DNA of 47,304 bases from Alkaliphilus pronyensis (GTDB lineage Bacteria > Bacillota > Clostridia > Peptostreptococcales > Natronincolaceae), in assembly GCF_009017275.1 (NCBI RefSeq), contig NZ_WBZC01000036.1, forward strand, positions 1-47,304, read 5' to 3'. The position numbers and the translations under genes were made by a program. The notes beneath the pieces were generated by a model. The model searched no databases. It was not told the DNA's origin and was given only the letters and a program-made list of their open reading frames with translations. Below, one piece after another: positions 1 to 8,440 of this stretch; the stretch's first letter is position 1, and each line of letters starts with the position of its first letter.

Positions 1-135
1 TTAAATTTTTATTTGTGTTATTGATTTATTCTTTATTCTTTAGTGGTTTTTTTCTTTTATCTTTATGGGTTTTGCTTTTTTGTTTTTCCTTATTACTTAT
101 TCCATATTACATATTACTTACTGGAGAGTGAAACT

Positions 136-1389
136 ATGAAGGAACGTACAATTATGCATATCGATGTAAATTCAGCATACTTATCCTGGCAGGCTGTTTA
201 TAATCTTCAGCAGGGAAGCACTATTGATTTGAGACAAATTCCCTCGGTGGTGGGTGGATCACAGGAGGATCGTAGAGGAATTGTATTGGCTAAAAGTATT
301 CCTGCTAAGGCCTTTAATATAAAAACTGGAGAGGTATTATGGAAGGTAAGGCAAAAATGTCCTAATATTGTAATTGTCCCTCCAAATTATACAATTTATA
401 TGAGATGCAGTAGAGCCCTTTATGAATTATTAAATAGGTACTTTCCAATTATACAGCGTTTTTCTGTGGATGAGTTTTTTATAGATTATACAGGTATGGA
501 GGCTAATCATGGCACTGCTGTTGAGGCCGCCCATTTTATTAAAGATAAAATAAAAGATGAATTAGGCTTTACCGTAAATATTGGAATAGGCTCTAATAAG
601 CTAATGGCTAAAATGGCTGGAGAATTAAAAAAGCCTGATATGGTTCATACCCTATGGCCCCATGAGATGAAATCAAAAATGTGGCCCCTTCCAGTAGAAG
701 AGTTATATATGGTGGGAAGGAGAACCCATAAAAAGCTAAATCATTTAAATATATTTACTATTGGAGATCTTGCAAAGGCAGATCCAAAGCTATTAGAAAG
801 TAAGCTAAAATCCTTTGGAAATTTAATTTGGTGCTATGCCAACGGACTAGAAGAATCACCTGTTTTTAATGGTTCACATATTCCCATGAAGGGAATGGGA
901 AACAGTAGTACTATTAAGTTCGACGTATATGATAAGGAAACAGCCTATAAAATATTATTATCCTTAACAGAATCAGTTGCTTTTAGGCTAAGGGAGGCTG
1001 GTTATTCCTCTGGCTTAGTAGCCATTTCCCTACGTAATGCAGAGCTTCATACCTATTCACATCAAAGAAAGCTTTTTTCACCCACCAATGTTACTAATGA
1101 AATTTATAGAATAGTCAAGGAATTATTCAATGAATGCTGGCAGGGAGAGAAGCTTCGACATTTGGGAGTAAGGGTAGCAGACTTAACAAAAAACGAAACA
1201 ATTCAAACTTCTTTTTTTGATGAAAAAACAAGAGAAAAATATCAAGCTTTAGATGAGTCAATTGATAATATTCGTGAAAAATATGGGAAGTATTCAATTA
1301 TGAGGGGAATATTTGCCGACGGAGAAATAGCTCCTCTTTTAGGGGGAGTAGGAGAAGAGGATTACCCCATGATGAGTAGCATACTGTAA
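136..1389 (+). CDS. Y-family DNA polymerase (DinB/UvrX-like translesion polymerase)
   Basis: A 417-residue Y-family polymerase that would copy past damaged template bases. The catalytic carboxylates are visible: Asp10 in MHIDVNSAYLSW, and the Asp112-Glu113 pair in FSVDEFFIDYTG. The GIGSNKLMAKMAG stretch matches the helix-hairpin-helix side of the thumb, and a little-finger domain follows. The C-terminal tail resembles the YqjW/UvrX branch of Firmicutes rather than canonical Pol IV. The frame is open upstream to position 43, but the ATG at 136 has GGAGAG about 7 bases before it and begins the conserved palm, so I chose it. No LexA box is visible in the 135 bases upstream. A small gene follows 74 bases downstream. 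Confidence 0.93.
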   Translation: MKERTIMHIDVNSAYLSWQAVYNLQQGSTIDLRQIPSVVGGSQEDRRGIVLAKSIPAKAFNIKTGEVLWKVRQKCPNIVIVPPNYTIYMRCSRALYELLNRYFPIIQRFSVDEFFIDYTGMEANHGTAVEAAHFIKDKIKDELGFTVNIGIGSNKLMAKMAGELKKPDMVHTLWPHEMKSKMWPLPVEELYMVGRRTHKKLNHLNIFTIGDLAKADPKLLESKLKSFGNLIWCYANGLEESPVFNGSHIPMKGMGNSSTIKFDVYDKETAYKILLSLTESVAFRLREAGYSSGLVAISLRNAELHTYSHQRKLFSPTNVTNEIYRIVKELFNECWQGEKLRHLGVRVADLTKNETIQTSFFDEKTREKYQALDESIDNIREKYGKYSIMRGIFADGEIAPLLGGVGEEDYPMMSSIL

Positions 1390-1463
1390 GTTCAGACAAT
1401 AATTAAAATAAAAAATAGCTAGTAATTAGGTATAAGCATGAAGAAAGGGAAGGGATTTTAAGA

Positions 1464-1727
1464 ATGAGGCTTTTAAAAAAATCTGTAGAGATGGTGGCAT
1501 GGTTTGACTATGAAGGAAATACAACACCTGTAAAATTCCGACTATTGAATGAAGAAGAAGAAAACACTGTTATTAAAATAAATAAAATTATTAAGAAGGA
1601 GCTAGATAAATTTGCAGGTAATAAGATGATTAAATACACCTGCGAAAGCTGTATCAATGGAGAATTAAAATTATTAGAGCTAAGGTATGAGATGGAGACC
1701 TGCAAATGGTATTTGTATAAAATCTAA
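1464..1727 (+). CDS. Small conserved-looking protein next to the Y-family polymerase
   Basis: An 87-residue hypothetical protein with GGGAAGGG upstream. It begins with a WFDYEGN segment, has a Lys/Glu-rich helical middle, and holds a Cys-x-x-Cys pair (CESC) plus a further Cys near the end (METCKWYLYKI). I do not recognise a named domain. Position and direction suggest co-transcription with the polymerase. Bacillus Y-polymerase genes of the YqjW/UvrX type are also followed by small genes (YolD-like), but this sequence does not look like YolD, so any functional parallel is inference. Confidence 0.72.
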   Translation: MRLLKKSVEMVAWFDYEGNTTPVKFRLLNEEEENTVIKINKIIKKELDKFAGNKMIKYTCESCINGELKLLELRYEMETCKWYLYKI

Positions 1728-1731
1728 AGAA

Positions 1732-1762
1732 TCAGTATACATAATATTATTATGTATACTGA
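1732..1762. repeat. Perfect 14-bp inverted repeat with 3-nt loop
   Basis: TCAGTATACATAAT (1732-1745) is followed by ATT and then its exact reverse complement (1749-1762). No T tract follows on either strand, so it is not a classical intrinsic terminator. It lies 5 bases after the stop of the 87-residue gene and about 70 bases before the promoter of the ArsR-type gene. It could be an operator, a transcript-stabilising hairpin or a weak terminator. Confidence 0.8.
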
Positions 1763-1829
1763 ACTACAACATAATTATCAATATATAGGCAATAACTAAT
1801 CTATAGATTGTGCTAGTATGCCATTGCTA

Positions 1830-1838
1830 TGATATAAT
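1830..1838 (+). promoter_or_regulatory. Extended -10 promoter of the ArsR-type gene
   Basis: TG-A-TATAAT forms an extended -10 element 81 bases before the ATG at 1919. No good -35 box is seen at 17 bp, which is typical of extended -10 promoters. Confidence 0.45.
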
Positions 1839-1918
1839 GTAATATATTAAAACAACAAAGTCACATGAAAAAGTGGGGGGTTATCGTAATCCTCATGTTA
1901 TCGAAAAGGAGTAAAAAT

Positions 1919-2944
1919 ATGCCTTCAGATATGGATATGAATGTTAAAGGTACAAAAGTATTAGCCATCAACTCTAAAAACATAGAATTGATAATAGCAA
2001 TACAATTATTGGCAGATAGCAAGCATCATGAATTTGCTAGAGAATGGGCAAATCAAATGTATGATAAGCTTTCGGCGGATAGTATGAAAACCCTTTCAAT
2101 TATTGCTCAAACCTGTTTGCAGGGTATGGAGTTAATTGAGTTTGTGCTAGAGGGCTATATTTTTGATGATACAGAAAAACTATATAAGACAATATTAGAA
2201 TATGATAATATTGAATTTTTGCACAAGATAACAGGAGAGCAAATTGGTATTGAGAGAATTAAAAATATAATCAATGGAAAAGAAAGCTTAAAAAATGTAG
2301 TGGCAGAATTTCCTTGGCTTGTAAGGGATAGTATAAACCCACTTGAATATTCATTTTTTAACACCGATAATTATAAAAATCAATTAGTAGAGCTATTGAT
2401 TGAGATAAATAATGATATATTTAATAATAAGCTACAGGAGCTAAAGAATATATACCAAAAAGCTATTGAAGACATGAATATTAGAATAATAAAAACAGAA
2501 ATTAAGGCACTAGCACAAGAGGTTATAGGTAAGAAATGGAATATTAAAGACCTGCAAGAATATTTTTTTGTTCCTTCCTATTTTATAAGTCCTCATCATT
2601 TAATGATATACAATCATAAAAGTATCGTTATAGCCTATGATATGATAAATGATAGAAATGAAAAAATAAAAGAGAGAATAGACATTGCAAAGTCACTAAG
2701 TGTAATTTCAGATAAAACAAGGCTAGAAATATTACGACACATAATATCAGAGCCTACCTATGGTAAAGTATTGGCTGCAATGTTAAACCTTACAACAGCA
2801 ACCATCTCTCATCATTTAGATCAATTAAAGGCTGCAGGCTTTATTAATGAACATAAGGAAAAAAACATAAAGTACTTTAGTGCAAATATTGAAAAGGTTG
2901 ACTCTTTACTTGAAGATGTAAAGAACTACTTATATAACAAATAG
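1919..2944 (+). CDS. ArsR-type winged-helix transcriptional regulator with long N-terminal domain
   Basis: A 341-residue protein. Residues about 257-341 form an ArsR/HTH_20-type winged helix: SDKTRLEILRHII, then the recognition helix TTATISHHLDQLKAAG, then a wing region and KYFSAN. The roughly 250-residue N-terminal part is helical and of unknown family, and probably senses the effector. The frame opens at 1865, but ATG 1919 has AAAGGAG at good distance, so I prefer it. It precedes an MFS pump in the same direction, with a structured 237-bp gap between them. Regulator beside pump suggests local control of efflux, which is inferred. Confidence 0.83.
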   Translation: MPSDMDMNVKGTKVLAINSKNIELIIAIQLLADSKHHEFAREWANQMYDKLSADSMKTLSIIAQTCLQGMELIEFVLEGYIFDDTEKLYKTILEYDNIEFLHKITGEQIGIERIKNIINGKESLKNVVAEFPWLVRDSINPLEYSFFNTDNYKNQLVELLIEINNDIFNNKLQELKNIYQKAIEDMNIRIIKTEIKALAQEVIGKKWNIKDLQEYFFVPSYFISPHHLMIYNHKSIVIAYDMINDRNEKIKERIDIAKSLSVISDKTRLEILRHIISEPTYGKVLAAMLNLTTATISHHLDQLKAAGFINEHKEKNIKYFSANIEKVDSLLEDVKNYLYNK

Positions 2945-2964
2945 CTTCAATACCTTGTTAAACC

Positions 2965-3047
2965 CTCGGCAAACCTTGAGAAAAATAGATCACAACATTC
3001 CAGATTTAACTTTTCATGAAATTATGTGGTCTTAGCCGAGTTTTTTT
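2965..3047 (+). terminator. Long-looped terminator between the regulator and the MFS pump
   Basis: CTCGGC (2965-2970) pairs with GCCGAG (3035-3040), which runs directly into seven T residues. An inner helix is possible: GATCACA (2988-2994) with TGTGGTC (3025-3031), including one G-U pair. The left arm can instead pair locally (CTCGG with CCTTGAG, 2974-2980), which would free the GCCGAG arm. It may be a plain terminator or a switchable attenuator. Confidence 0.6.
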
Positions 3048-3053
3048 ATGCCT

Positions 3054-3093
3054 AAAAACTAAACATAGCTACTAAATTGTGTATGTAGTTTTT
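3054..3093 (+). promoter_or_regulatory. Dyad upstream of the MFS pump, candidate operator
   Basis: AAAAACTAAACATA (3054-3067) and TATGTAGTTTTT (3082-3093) form an imperfect inverted repeat; the left arm has two extra A residues. The left arm contains the 12-mer AAACTAAACATA, also found in the leader of the MATE pump at 5823. It is a candidate binding site for the adjacent ArsR-type regulator. Confidence 0.4.
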
Positions 3094-3181
3094 GTATTAA
3101 ATATAATTGCAAATTTATTATATAAGCTATATAATATATATATCTAATAAGATATGCATCTAATTACAGGAGGGCAACAAT

Positions 3182-4441
3182 ATGAAATTTGCACTATTTA
3201 AGAATAAAAATTATAGTCTCTTTGTTTTTGGGCAAGCATCCTCTGTGTTTGGCGATGTGTTTTTAAATATCGCCTTATCCTTATATGTGTTAAAGCTTAC
3301 AGGGTCAGCCGAGAAATTCGCAGCAATATTAGCATTAGGAGTTATTCCACAGGTTTTTTTAGGACCATTTGCTGGAACAATTGTTGATAGACTAAATAAG
3401 AAAAAAAGCATAATTTTTCTTGATTTAATAAGATTTTTATATTTGCTTGTTTTGATAGTTATAACAAAGGGAGAACTACAGATCAACACCATATACATAA
3501 CAGTTATGTTCTTCTCATTATGTGATATATTCTTTGGCCCTAGCTTTATAAGTATATTTCCATTAATTATAAATAAGGAAGATTTTGTAGATGGTAATGC
3601 TTTAATGAACACAATTTTAGAAGCCACTAGAATAATAGCCCCAATTTTAGGTGCAGTTGTCTTTAGTAGATATGGATTAATTATAATTTTATTTGTAGAT
3701 GCTATTACCTACTTAATATCTGCTATTTCCGAACTATTTATGGAAATACCATTAGAGGAAAAAGACATAGGGTCTAATAATTTTATTAAAGAGGTAATGG
3801 ATGGATTTAAGGTCTTCTTTAAGGATACTAAAATTACTTCCTTAGTTGCCAATGGTATACTATCACATATATTCCTTTTTCCCTTTTTTCTGGTAGGTTT
3901 TCCATACTTATTAACTCAAGTTTTTCTTGTACCAGAATTATTCTATGGAATAGTTCAAAGTTTGATGCCGGTTGGCTTTTTTCTATCGGTTGCTTTAGTA
4001 TCTATAACCAAAAACAAACTAAGTCAAGCCGAAAGCATCAATTATGCAATTATTGGTATGCTATTAACGGTTGTTTTAGTAGGGCTTCTAATTGTACCAA
4101 GCTTTACAGCAGTATTGAAGGATAGCCCATTAATTACTTTAATATTTTTTAGCTTCGTTAATTTTTTTATGTTTTTATCATTTGGGTATTACGGAGTCTT
4201 TTTTGTATCCTTTTACCAAGGTAATGTACCAAAAGAACTATTAGGGAGATTTGGCTCTATACTAATAATGTTATTTGCTGTTGGACGCTTTATAGGATTT
4301 AAAGTTTTTGGATACCTATTTAATAAAGGTATACTTTTATACCCAATACTAATATTAGCTATAGGAATGGTATTAAAGCTAATAGCCCATGTTCCTTTTA
4401 TGCTTAAAGAAAAGCAACAAAGCATAACTGAAAGAATTTAG
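3182..4441 (+). CDS. MFS efflux transporter, DHA3/macrolide-efflux type
   Basis: A 419-residue integral membrane protein of the major facilitator superfamily, probably a proton-driven exporter. About 12 hydrophobic segments are visible. The start FALFKNKNYSLFVFGQ and the loop 2-3 signature GTIVDRLNKKKSI fit the DHA3 (MefA-like) branch. AGGAGGG lies 8 bases before the ATG. The substrate cannot be told from sequence. The ArsR-type gene upstream and the dyad in the leader suggest induced expression. Confidence 0.85.
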   Translation: MKFALFKNKNYSLFVFGQASSVFGDVFLNIALSLYVLKLTGSAEKFAAILALGVIPQVFLGPFAGTIVDRLNKKKSIIFLDLIRFLYLLVLIVITKGELQINTIYITVMFFSLCDIFFGPSFISIFPLIINKEDFVDGNALMNTILEATRIIAPILGAVVFSRYGLIIILFVDAITYLISAISELFMEIPLEEKDIGSNNFIKEVMDGFKVFFKDTKITSLVANGILSHIFLFPFFLVGFPYLLTQVFLVPELFYGIVQSLMPVGFFLSVALVSITKNKLSQAESINYAIIGMLLTVVLVGLLIVPSFTAVLKDSPLITLIFFSFVNFFMFLSFGYYGVFFVSFYQGNVPKELLGRFGSILIMLFAVGRFIGFKVFGYLFNKGILLYPILILAIGMVLKLIAHVPFMLKEKQQSITERI

Positions 4442-4500
4442 AGTATAGATTTAGTCAATGTATTGCTTTTGTAAGTACAATAGCATAAAATGGAAATATA

Positions 4501-4527
4501 GTGTCAAGGGTTCGGAGTTGTTGACAC
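4501..4527 (+). repeat. 7-bp inverted repeat in the GNAT leader
   Basis: GTGTCAA (4501-4507) and TTGACAC (4521-4527) are perfect inverted arms around a 13-nt spacer. No T tract follows. It may be an operator or an upstream hairpin. Confidence 0.45.
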
Positions 4528-4541
4528 CTATAAACTTCTAC

Positions 4542-4576
4542 TTGAAGAATTATACAATAATTTGATATAATTCTTC
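4542..4576 (+). promoter_or_regulatory. Promoter inside an 11-bp inverted repeat, GNAT gene
   Basis: TTGAAG (4542-4547) and TATAAT (4566-4571) are spaced 18 bp. They are embedded in a perfect inverted repeat, GAAGAATTATA (4544-4554) and TATAATTCTTC (4566-4576), with an 11-nt spacer. The arms therefore overlap both promoter boxes, a layout expected for a repressor site. Confidence 0.5.
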
Positions 4577-4597
4577 TAAGATTAATGGAGGTTAGTT

Positions 4598-5134
4598 ATG
4601 GAAAAATATATTGTATCAAGTGGAGAAGAAATAATTATAAGACCTGCTAAAAAAGAGGATGCTCAGCAGCTTATTGACTATATACAAATAATAGCTGGTG
4701 AATCAGATTACCTAACCTTTGGACCAGGGGAGTTTTTATTAACCAAAGAAGAAGAGGAGTCATTTATTGAAAAAACTCTCAAGAGTAATAATTCTTTGTT
4801 TCTTGTGGCTGAAATTGATGGTAAAATAGTTGCAAATTTAAGCTTTACTGGGGGAGTAAGACCACGAACAAAGCAAGCTGGTGAATTTGGTGTTAGTGTC
4901 TTAAAAAGATACTGGGGATTAGGAATTGGAAAAAGGTTAGTTTCCTACTTAATAAATTGGAGTAGACAAACAGGAGTAGTTAGAAAAATAAATCTAAAGG
5001 TAAGAGCAGACAACACAAGGGGTATTACCCTATATGAAAACTTAGGCTTTAAAAAAGAGGGGCTAATATCAAGAGAGTTTATGATAGATGGGATTTTTTA
5101 CGATTGTATATTAATGGGAATTGAGATTGATTAA
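4598..5134 (+). CDS. GNAT family N-acetyltransferase
   Basis: A 178-residue acetyl-CoA-dependent N-acetyltransferase. The start IIIRPAKKEDAQQLIDYI is typical. The acetyl-CoA loop is seen as VLKRYWGLGIGKRLVSYLI, and NTRGITLYENLGFKKEG is the C-terminal GNAT strand-helix. TGGAGG lies 6 bases before the ATG. The substrate may be an amino acid, peptide, small toxin or protein N-terminus. It is flanked by its own promoter and a bidirectional terminator. Confidence 0.88.
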   Translation: MEKYIVSSGEEIIIRPAKKEDAQQLIDYIQIIAGESDYLTFGPGEFLLTKEEEESFIEKTLKSNNSLFLVAEIDGKIVANLSFTGGVRPRTKQAGEFGVSVLKRYWGLGIGKRLVSYLINWSRQTGVVRKINLKVRADNTRGITLYENLGFKKEGLISREFMIDGIFYDCILMGIEID

Positions 5135-5169
5135 CTAAATACAATTAGTATTTAGTAATTAGCAATGAA

Positions 5170-5192
5170 AAAACCTCCTTGTAGGAGGTTTT
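5170..5192. terminator. Bidirectional terminator between the GNAT gene and yajQ
   Basis: AAAACCTCCT (5170-5179), loop TGT, AGGAGGTTTT (5183-5192). A-rich and T-rich flanks let it serve both converging genes. Confidence 0.88.
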
Positions 5193-5196
5193 ACTA

Positions 5197-5688
5197 TTAT
5201 CTATAATTTACAAATTGCAGCGGGAAGGGTAAATCTGCTGACTTAAGTAGTTGAATTACAGCCTGTAAATCGTCCTTATTTTTACCAGTAACTCGTACAG
5301 AATCACCTTGAATGGATGCCTGTACCTTTATTTTTGCATTTTTAACAGCTGTAGTTATGAGCTTTGCTTCTTCTTTTTCAATTCCTTGCTTTAAAGTAAT
5401 AATTTGCTTTACTCTACCACCTAGGGATTTTTCCACCTTACCGTATTGTAAAGACTTAAGGGAGATACCCCGCTTTGTCATCTTAGTTTGCAAAATATCT
5501 ATTACATTTCTAAGCTTGAAATCATCTTCTGCTGTAATAGATATTTCTTCGTTACCAAGCTCAATTGCTGTGTTGGTATCCTTTAGATCGAATCTTTGGC
5601 TTATTTCCTTAGAGGTTTGATTTACTGCGTTATCAACCTCTTGTAGGTCTACCTTTGAAATTATATCAAAAGAACTGTCTTTTGCCAT
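5197..5688 (-). CDS. yajQ: YajQ family nucleotide-binding protein
   Basis: A 163-residue protein of the YajQ/UPF0234 family. The two-fold ferredoxin-like repeats are recognisable: [20 protein letters not shown] at the start, [18 protein letters not shown] in the middle, and [25 protein letters not shown] at the end. Members bind nucleic acid, and some bind cyclic di-GMP. A GTG three codons earlier is possible, but it overlaps the ribosome site GAGGTG, so the ATG at 5688 (matching family length) is the likely start. It is transcribed alone and converges on the GNAT gene. Confidence 0.93.
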   Translation of the reverse strand: MAKDSSFDIISKVDLQEVDNAVNQTSKEISQRFDLKDTNTAIELGNEEISITAEDDFKLRNVIDILQTKMTKRGISLKSLQYGKVEKSLGGRVKQIITLKQGIEKEEAKLITTAVKNAKIKVQASIQGDSVRVTGKNKDDLQAVIQLLKSADLPFPLQFVNYR

Positions 5689-5822
5689 ATGTTTCACCTC
5701 ATTTCCAATAAATTGTCCATATTTATTATATCCCTAAATTTACAACTATGTCCACATGTCTAACAAAAATCTTATAACAAAACTGAAGGACTTTAAAAAA
5801 GGTGATATAATGAAATACGTGT

Positions 5823-5850
5823 AAACTAAACATAAATAAAAGTATGTTTA
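5823..5850 (+). promoter_or_regulatory. Dyad upstream of the MATE pump, candidate operator
   Basis: TAAACATA (5827-5834) and TATGTTTA (5843-5850) are perfect inverted arms with an 8-nt spacer. The sequence AAACTAAACATA at 5823-5834 is identical over 12 bp to the left arm upstream of the MFS pump at 3056-3067. Confidence 0.4.
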
Positions 5851-5981
5851 CTAAATATATTTTTATAAAAAGTAAAGAATAATTCAACAGAGGCCATGAA
5901 ATATTATAAAGATTAAAAGGTTTTAAAGCTTAAATTAGGTATAATTATTAAATAGAGAAATTAAAATAATGGAGTGATATA

Positions 5982-7340
5982 ATGAATAAACATAGTAAAA
6001 TACTAGGTAGTGAAGGAATAGGAAAGCTATTACTTAGATTATCGGCTCCTGCTGTAGCTGGAATGATGGTACAAGCTCTATATAACCTTGTAGATACAAT
6101 TTTTGTTGGTAGAGGAGTTGGCACCATGGCTATTGCTGGACTGGCGATTGCTTTTCCCCTTCAAATGTTGGGACTGGCTATAGCACAGGCAATTGGTATT
6201 GGGGGAGCTTCAATTATCTCAAGAAGCTTAGGTAGTGGTGATACAGAAAAAGCGGAAAAAGCTATGGGAAATATTTTTAGTCTTATTATAGTGATAAGCC
6301 TTGTATTAACAATACTTGGACTAGCCTTTATAGAGCCAATTCTAATGGTTTTTGGAGCTACAGATTCAATATTGCCCTATGCTATGGAGTATATGAGGGT
6401 AATATTATTGGGAACGGTATTATTTACCTTTGCTGTAGCCAGTAACAGCGTTTTACGGGCAGAGGGTAATGCTAAAATGGCAATGTACACCATGCTAATC
6501 TCAGCAGGGCTTAATATTATACTCGACCCAATTTTTATTTTTGTATTTAATATGGGAATAAGAGGGGCTGCCATTGCTACTGTTTTGGCACAGGCAACAA
6601 CAGCAGTATATCTTGTCATTTATTTTATGACCGGTAAGAGTACCCTTAAATTCAAAATGAAAAATCTTAAGCCAGATATCAAAATAATACTTGAAACATT
6701 TGCAATAGGCTCAAGTGCCTTTGCAAGACAGGCAGCAGGTAGTATTATGGCAATTATACTAAACAACTCACTTGCATTTTATGGTGGAGATATTACAATA
6801 GCAGCCTTTGGAGTGATTAATAGATTACTAATGTTTACTTTCATGCCATTATTTGGTATAGTTCAAGGAATGCAGCCAATAGTTGGATACAATTATGGAG
6901 CTAAAAAACTAAGCAGAGTTAAAGCTACAATAAAATTATCAATTGTAATAACAACTCTACTTGCCACTATTGGTTTTTTAATGCTGATGGTATTCCCAAG
7001 ATTTTTTATGGAAATATTCAGCGATGATACAGAGCTTATAGAACTGTCAATAGGTGCAGTAAGAATAATAGTGTTGGGGGTGCCCTTCATTGGCCTACAG
7101 GTGGTTGGTGCCAGTATGTTTCAATCAATAGGTAAGGCTTTACCCTCATTAATACTATCCATGTCAAGACAAATATTATTTTTAATACCATTAGTATTAA
7201 CACTTCCAATTTATTTTGATCTATTGGGTATATGGTTAGCCTTTCCTTTGGCGGATGTGCTTTCTACAGTGGTAACTATGGTATTTATGTCAAAGGAGCT
7301 TAAAATAATATCAAAAGCGACCCTTATACAAAGCAACTAA
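5982..7340 (+). CDS. MATE family multidrug/Na+ efflux transporter
   Basis: A 452-residue MATE exporter of the MepA-like branch with about 12 hydrophobic segments in two halves. Family marks include PAVAGMMVQALYNLVDTIFVG near the N terminus, GIGGASIISRSLGSGD, and GVVQGM-like GIVQGMQPIVGYNYGAKK in the second half. GGAGTG lies 8 bases before the ATG. MATE pumps expel cationic drugs or metabolites using Na+ or H+ gradients. The 293-bp gap to divergent yajQ holds a dyad shared with the MFS leader. Confidence 0.92.
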   Translation: MNKHSKILGSEGIGKLLLRLSAPAVAGMMVQALYNLVDTIFVGRGVGTMAIAGLAIAFPLQMLGLAIAQAIGIGGASIISRSLGSGDTEKAEKAMGNIFSLIIVISLVLTILGLAFIEPILMVFGATDSILPYAMEYMRVILLGTVLFTFAVASNSVLRAEGNAKMAMYTMLISAGLNIILDPIFIFVFNMGIRGAAIATVLAQATTAVYLVIYFMTGKSTLKFKMKNLKPDIKIILETFAIGSSAFARQAAGSIMAIILNNSLAFYGGDITIAAFGVINRLLMFTFMPLFGIVQGMQPIVGYNYGAKKLSRVKATIKLSIVITTLLATIGFLMLMVFPRFFMEIFSDDTELIELSIGAVRIIVLGVPFIGLQVVGASMFQSIGKALPSLILSMSRQILFLIPLVLTLPIYFDLLGIWLAFPLADVLSTVVTMVFMSKELKIISKATLIQSN

Positions 7341-7481
7341 ATAGTAATATTAGACATTATATTATTGTAGATGACAAAATATAGTAATATCCTCGTAAAA
7401 TGTTGAAATTTAACTATTTCCTCGGGAATAATTAGATGAAATAGAATAATAGTTAAGATTAAACTAAAAGTAGGTGATAGG

Positions 7482-8186
7482 ATGAGACTCCAAAAATATA
7501 TAGCAGCCTGTGGAGTTGCCTCCAGAAGGAAAAGCGAAAAACTGATTGAGTCTGGAAAAGTAAAGGTCAATGGCGAACCAGTAACAGAAATGGGTTATAA
7601 AATTGACCCAGATAAGGATATAGTTTTAGTAGATGGTAAAGAAATAAGTGAAGATGAAAAAAAGGTCTATGTTGTTTTAAACAAACCAAAGGGCTATATT
7701 ACTACAGTCAATGACCAGTTTAACAGAAAAAAGGTTACTGACTTGATAGATTTACCCTATAGAATTTTTCCAGTTGGAAGATTAGATTATGATACCTCTG
7801 GATTACTATTACTAACAAATGATGGTGAGCTTACCTATAAATTAACCCATCCGAAATTTAAGGTTGAAAAAACCTACATAAGTAAGATAAAAGGCTTGCT
7901 TAATGCTGATAAAATAAATGCCTTTAAAAATGGCTTAGTAATTGAAGACTATATAACCTCACCAGCAAAGATAAAAATACTAAGTACAGAGGATAATGCC
8001 TCTATAGTAGAAATAATAATACGTGAAGGAAAAAATAGACAAATAAGAAAAATGTGTGATGCAATAGGACACCCTGTTTTAGAATTAAAAAGAATAGCAA
8101 TGGGAGAAATAAAACTTGGTAGTTTGAAGGTTGGAGCTTGGAGGCTTTTAACTAAGGAAGAAATAAAATATATAAAGAAAATTTAA
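7482..8186 (+). CDS. rluB: rRNA pseudouridine synthase, RsuA/RluB family
   Basis: A 234-residue enzyme. An N-terminal S4 RNA-binding domain (MRLQKYIAACGVASRRKSEKL) is followed by the pseudouridine synthase domain with the catalytic-Asp motif GRLDYDTSGLLLLTNDG. The C-terminal motif EGKNRQIRKMCDAIGHPVLELKR is also typical. It would isomerise a uridine in 23S rRNA (RluB) or 16S rRNA (RsuA); I favour RluB by sequence feel only. AGGTGATAGG precedes the ATG. It has its own transcript and a possible hairpin terminator about 75 bp downstream. Confidence 0.9.
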   Translation: MRLQKYIAACGVASRRKSEKLIESGKVKVNGEPVTEMGYKIDPDKDIVLVDGKEISEDEKKVYVVLNKPKGYITTVNDQFNRKKVTDLIDLPYRIFPVGRLDYDTSGLLLLTNDGELTYKLTHPKFKVEKTYISKIKGLLNADKINAFKNGLVIEDYITSPAKIKILSTEDNASIVEIIIREGKNRQIRKMCDAIGHPVLELKRIAMGEIKLGSLKVGAWRLLTKEEIKYIKKI

Positions 8187-8261
8187 TAATTTAATTAAAT
8201 TTTAAACATATGCAAATTTATACCTTATTTATACCCTACGAAAAAGCTTATAAAAAATTTA

Positions 8262-8316
8262 GCCCATCAGAATTGTGGTTACAGCCCTATCCATAATTTT
8301 AGATGGGTAAAGTTTT
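8262..8316 (+). terminator. Long hairpin after rluB, weak terminator or structured RNA
   Basis: CCCATC (8263-8268) pairs with GATGGG (8302-8307). Inside it AATTGTGG pairs fully with CCATAATT, allowing one G-U. A short TTTT follows at 8313-8316. The tail is weak for a terminator. Confidence 0.45.
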
Positions 8317-8373
8317 ATCATTTATAATGAAAATTTACACATTTAAACATCACTTTTGATAATAAACATGCTT

Positions 8374-8402
8374 TTGTATATCCTAAATAAAAGGTGTATA
8401 AT
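8374..8402 (+). promoter_or_regulatory. Sigma-A type promoter for the GNAT/mnmM pair
   Basis: TTGTAT (8374-8379) and TATAAT (8397-8402) are spaced by 17 bp, with the first gene starting 38 bp downstream of the -10. Confidence 0.6.
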
Positions 8403-8440
8403 AGACATGAAAATAGGAAAAACAGAAGGGCAGTGATAAA

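Noticed and set aside
4505-4518. A LexA box around GTTCGG before the GNAT gene.
   Set aside because: Only one half-site is present; the left arm does not match CGAAC or CAAAC.
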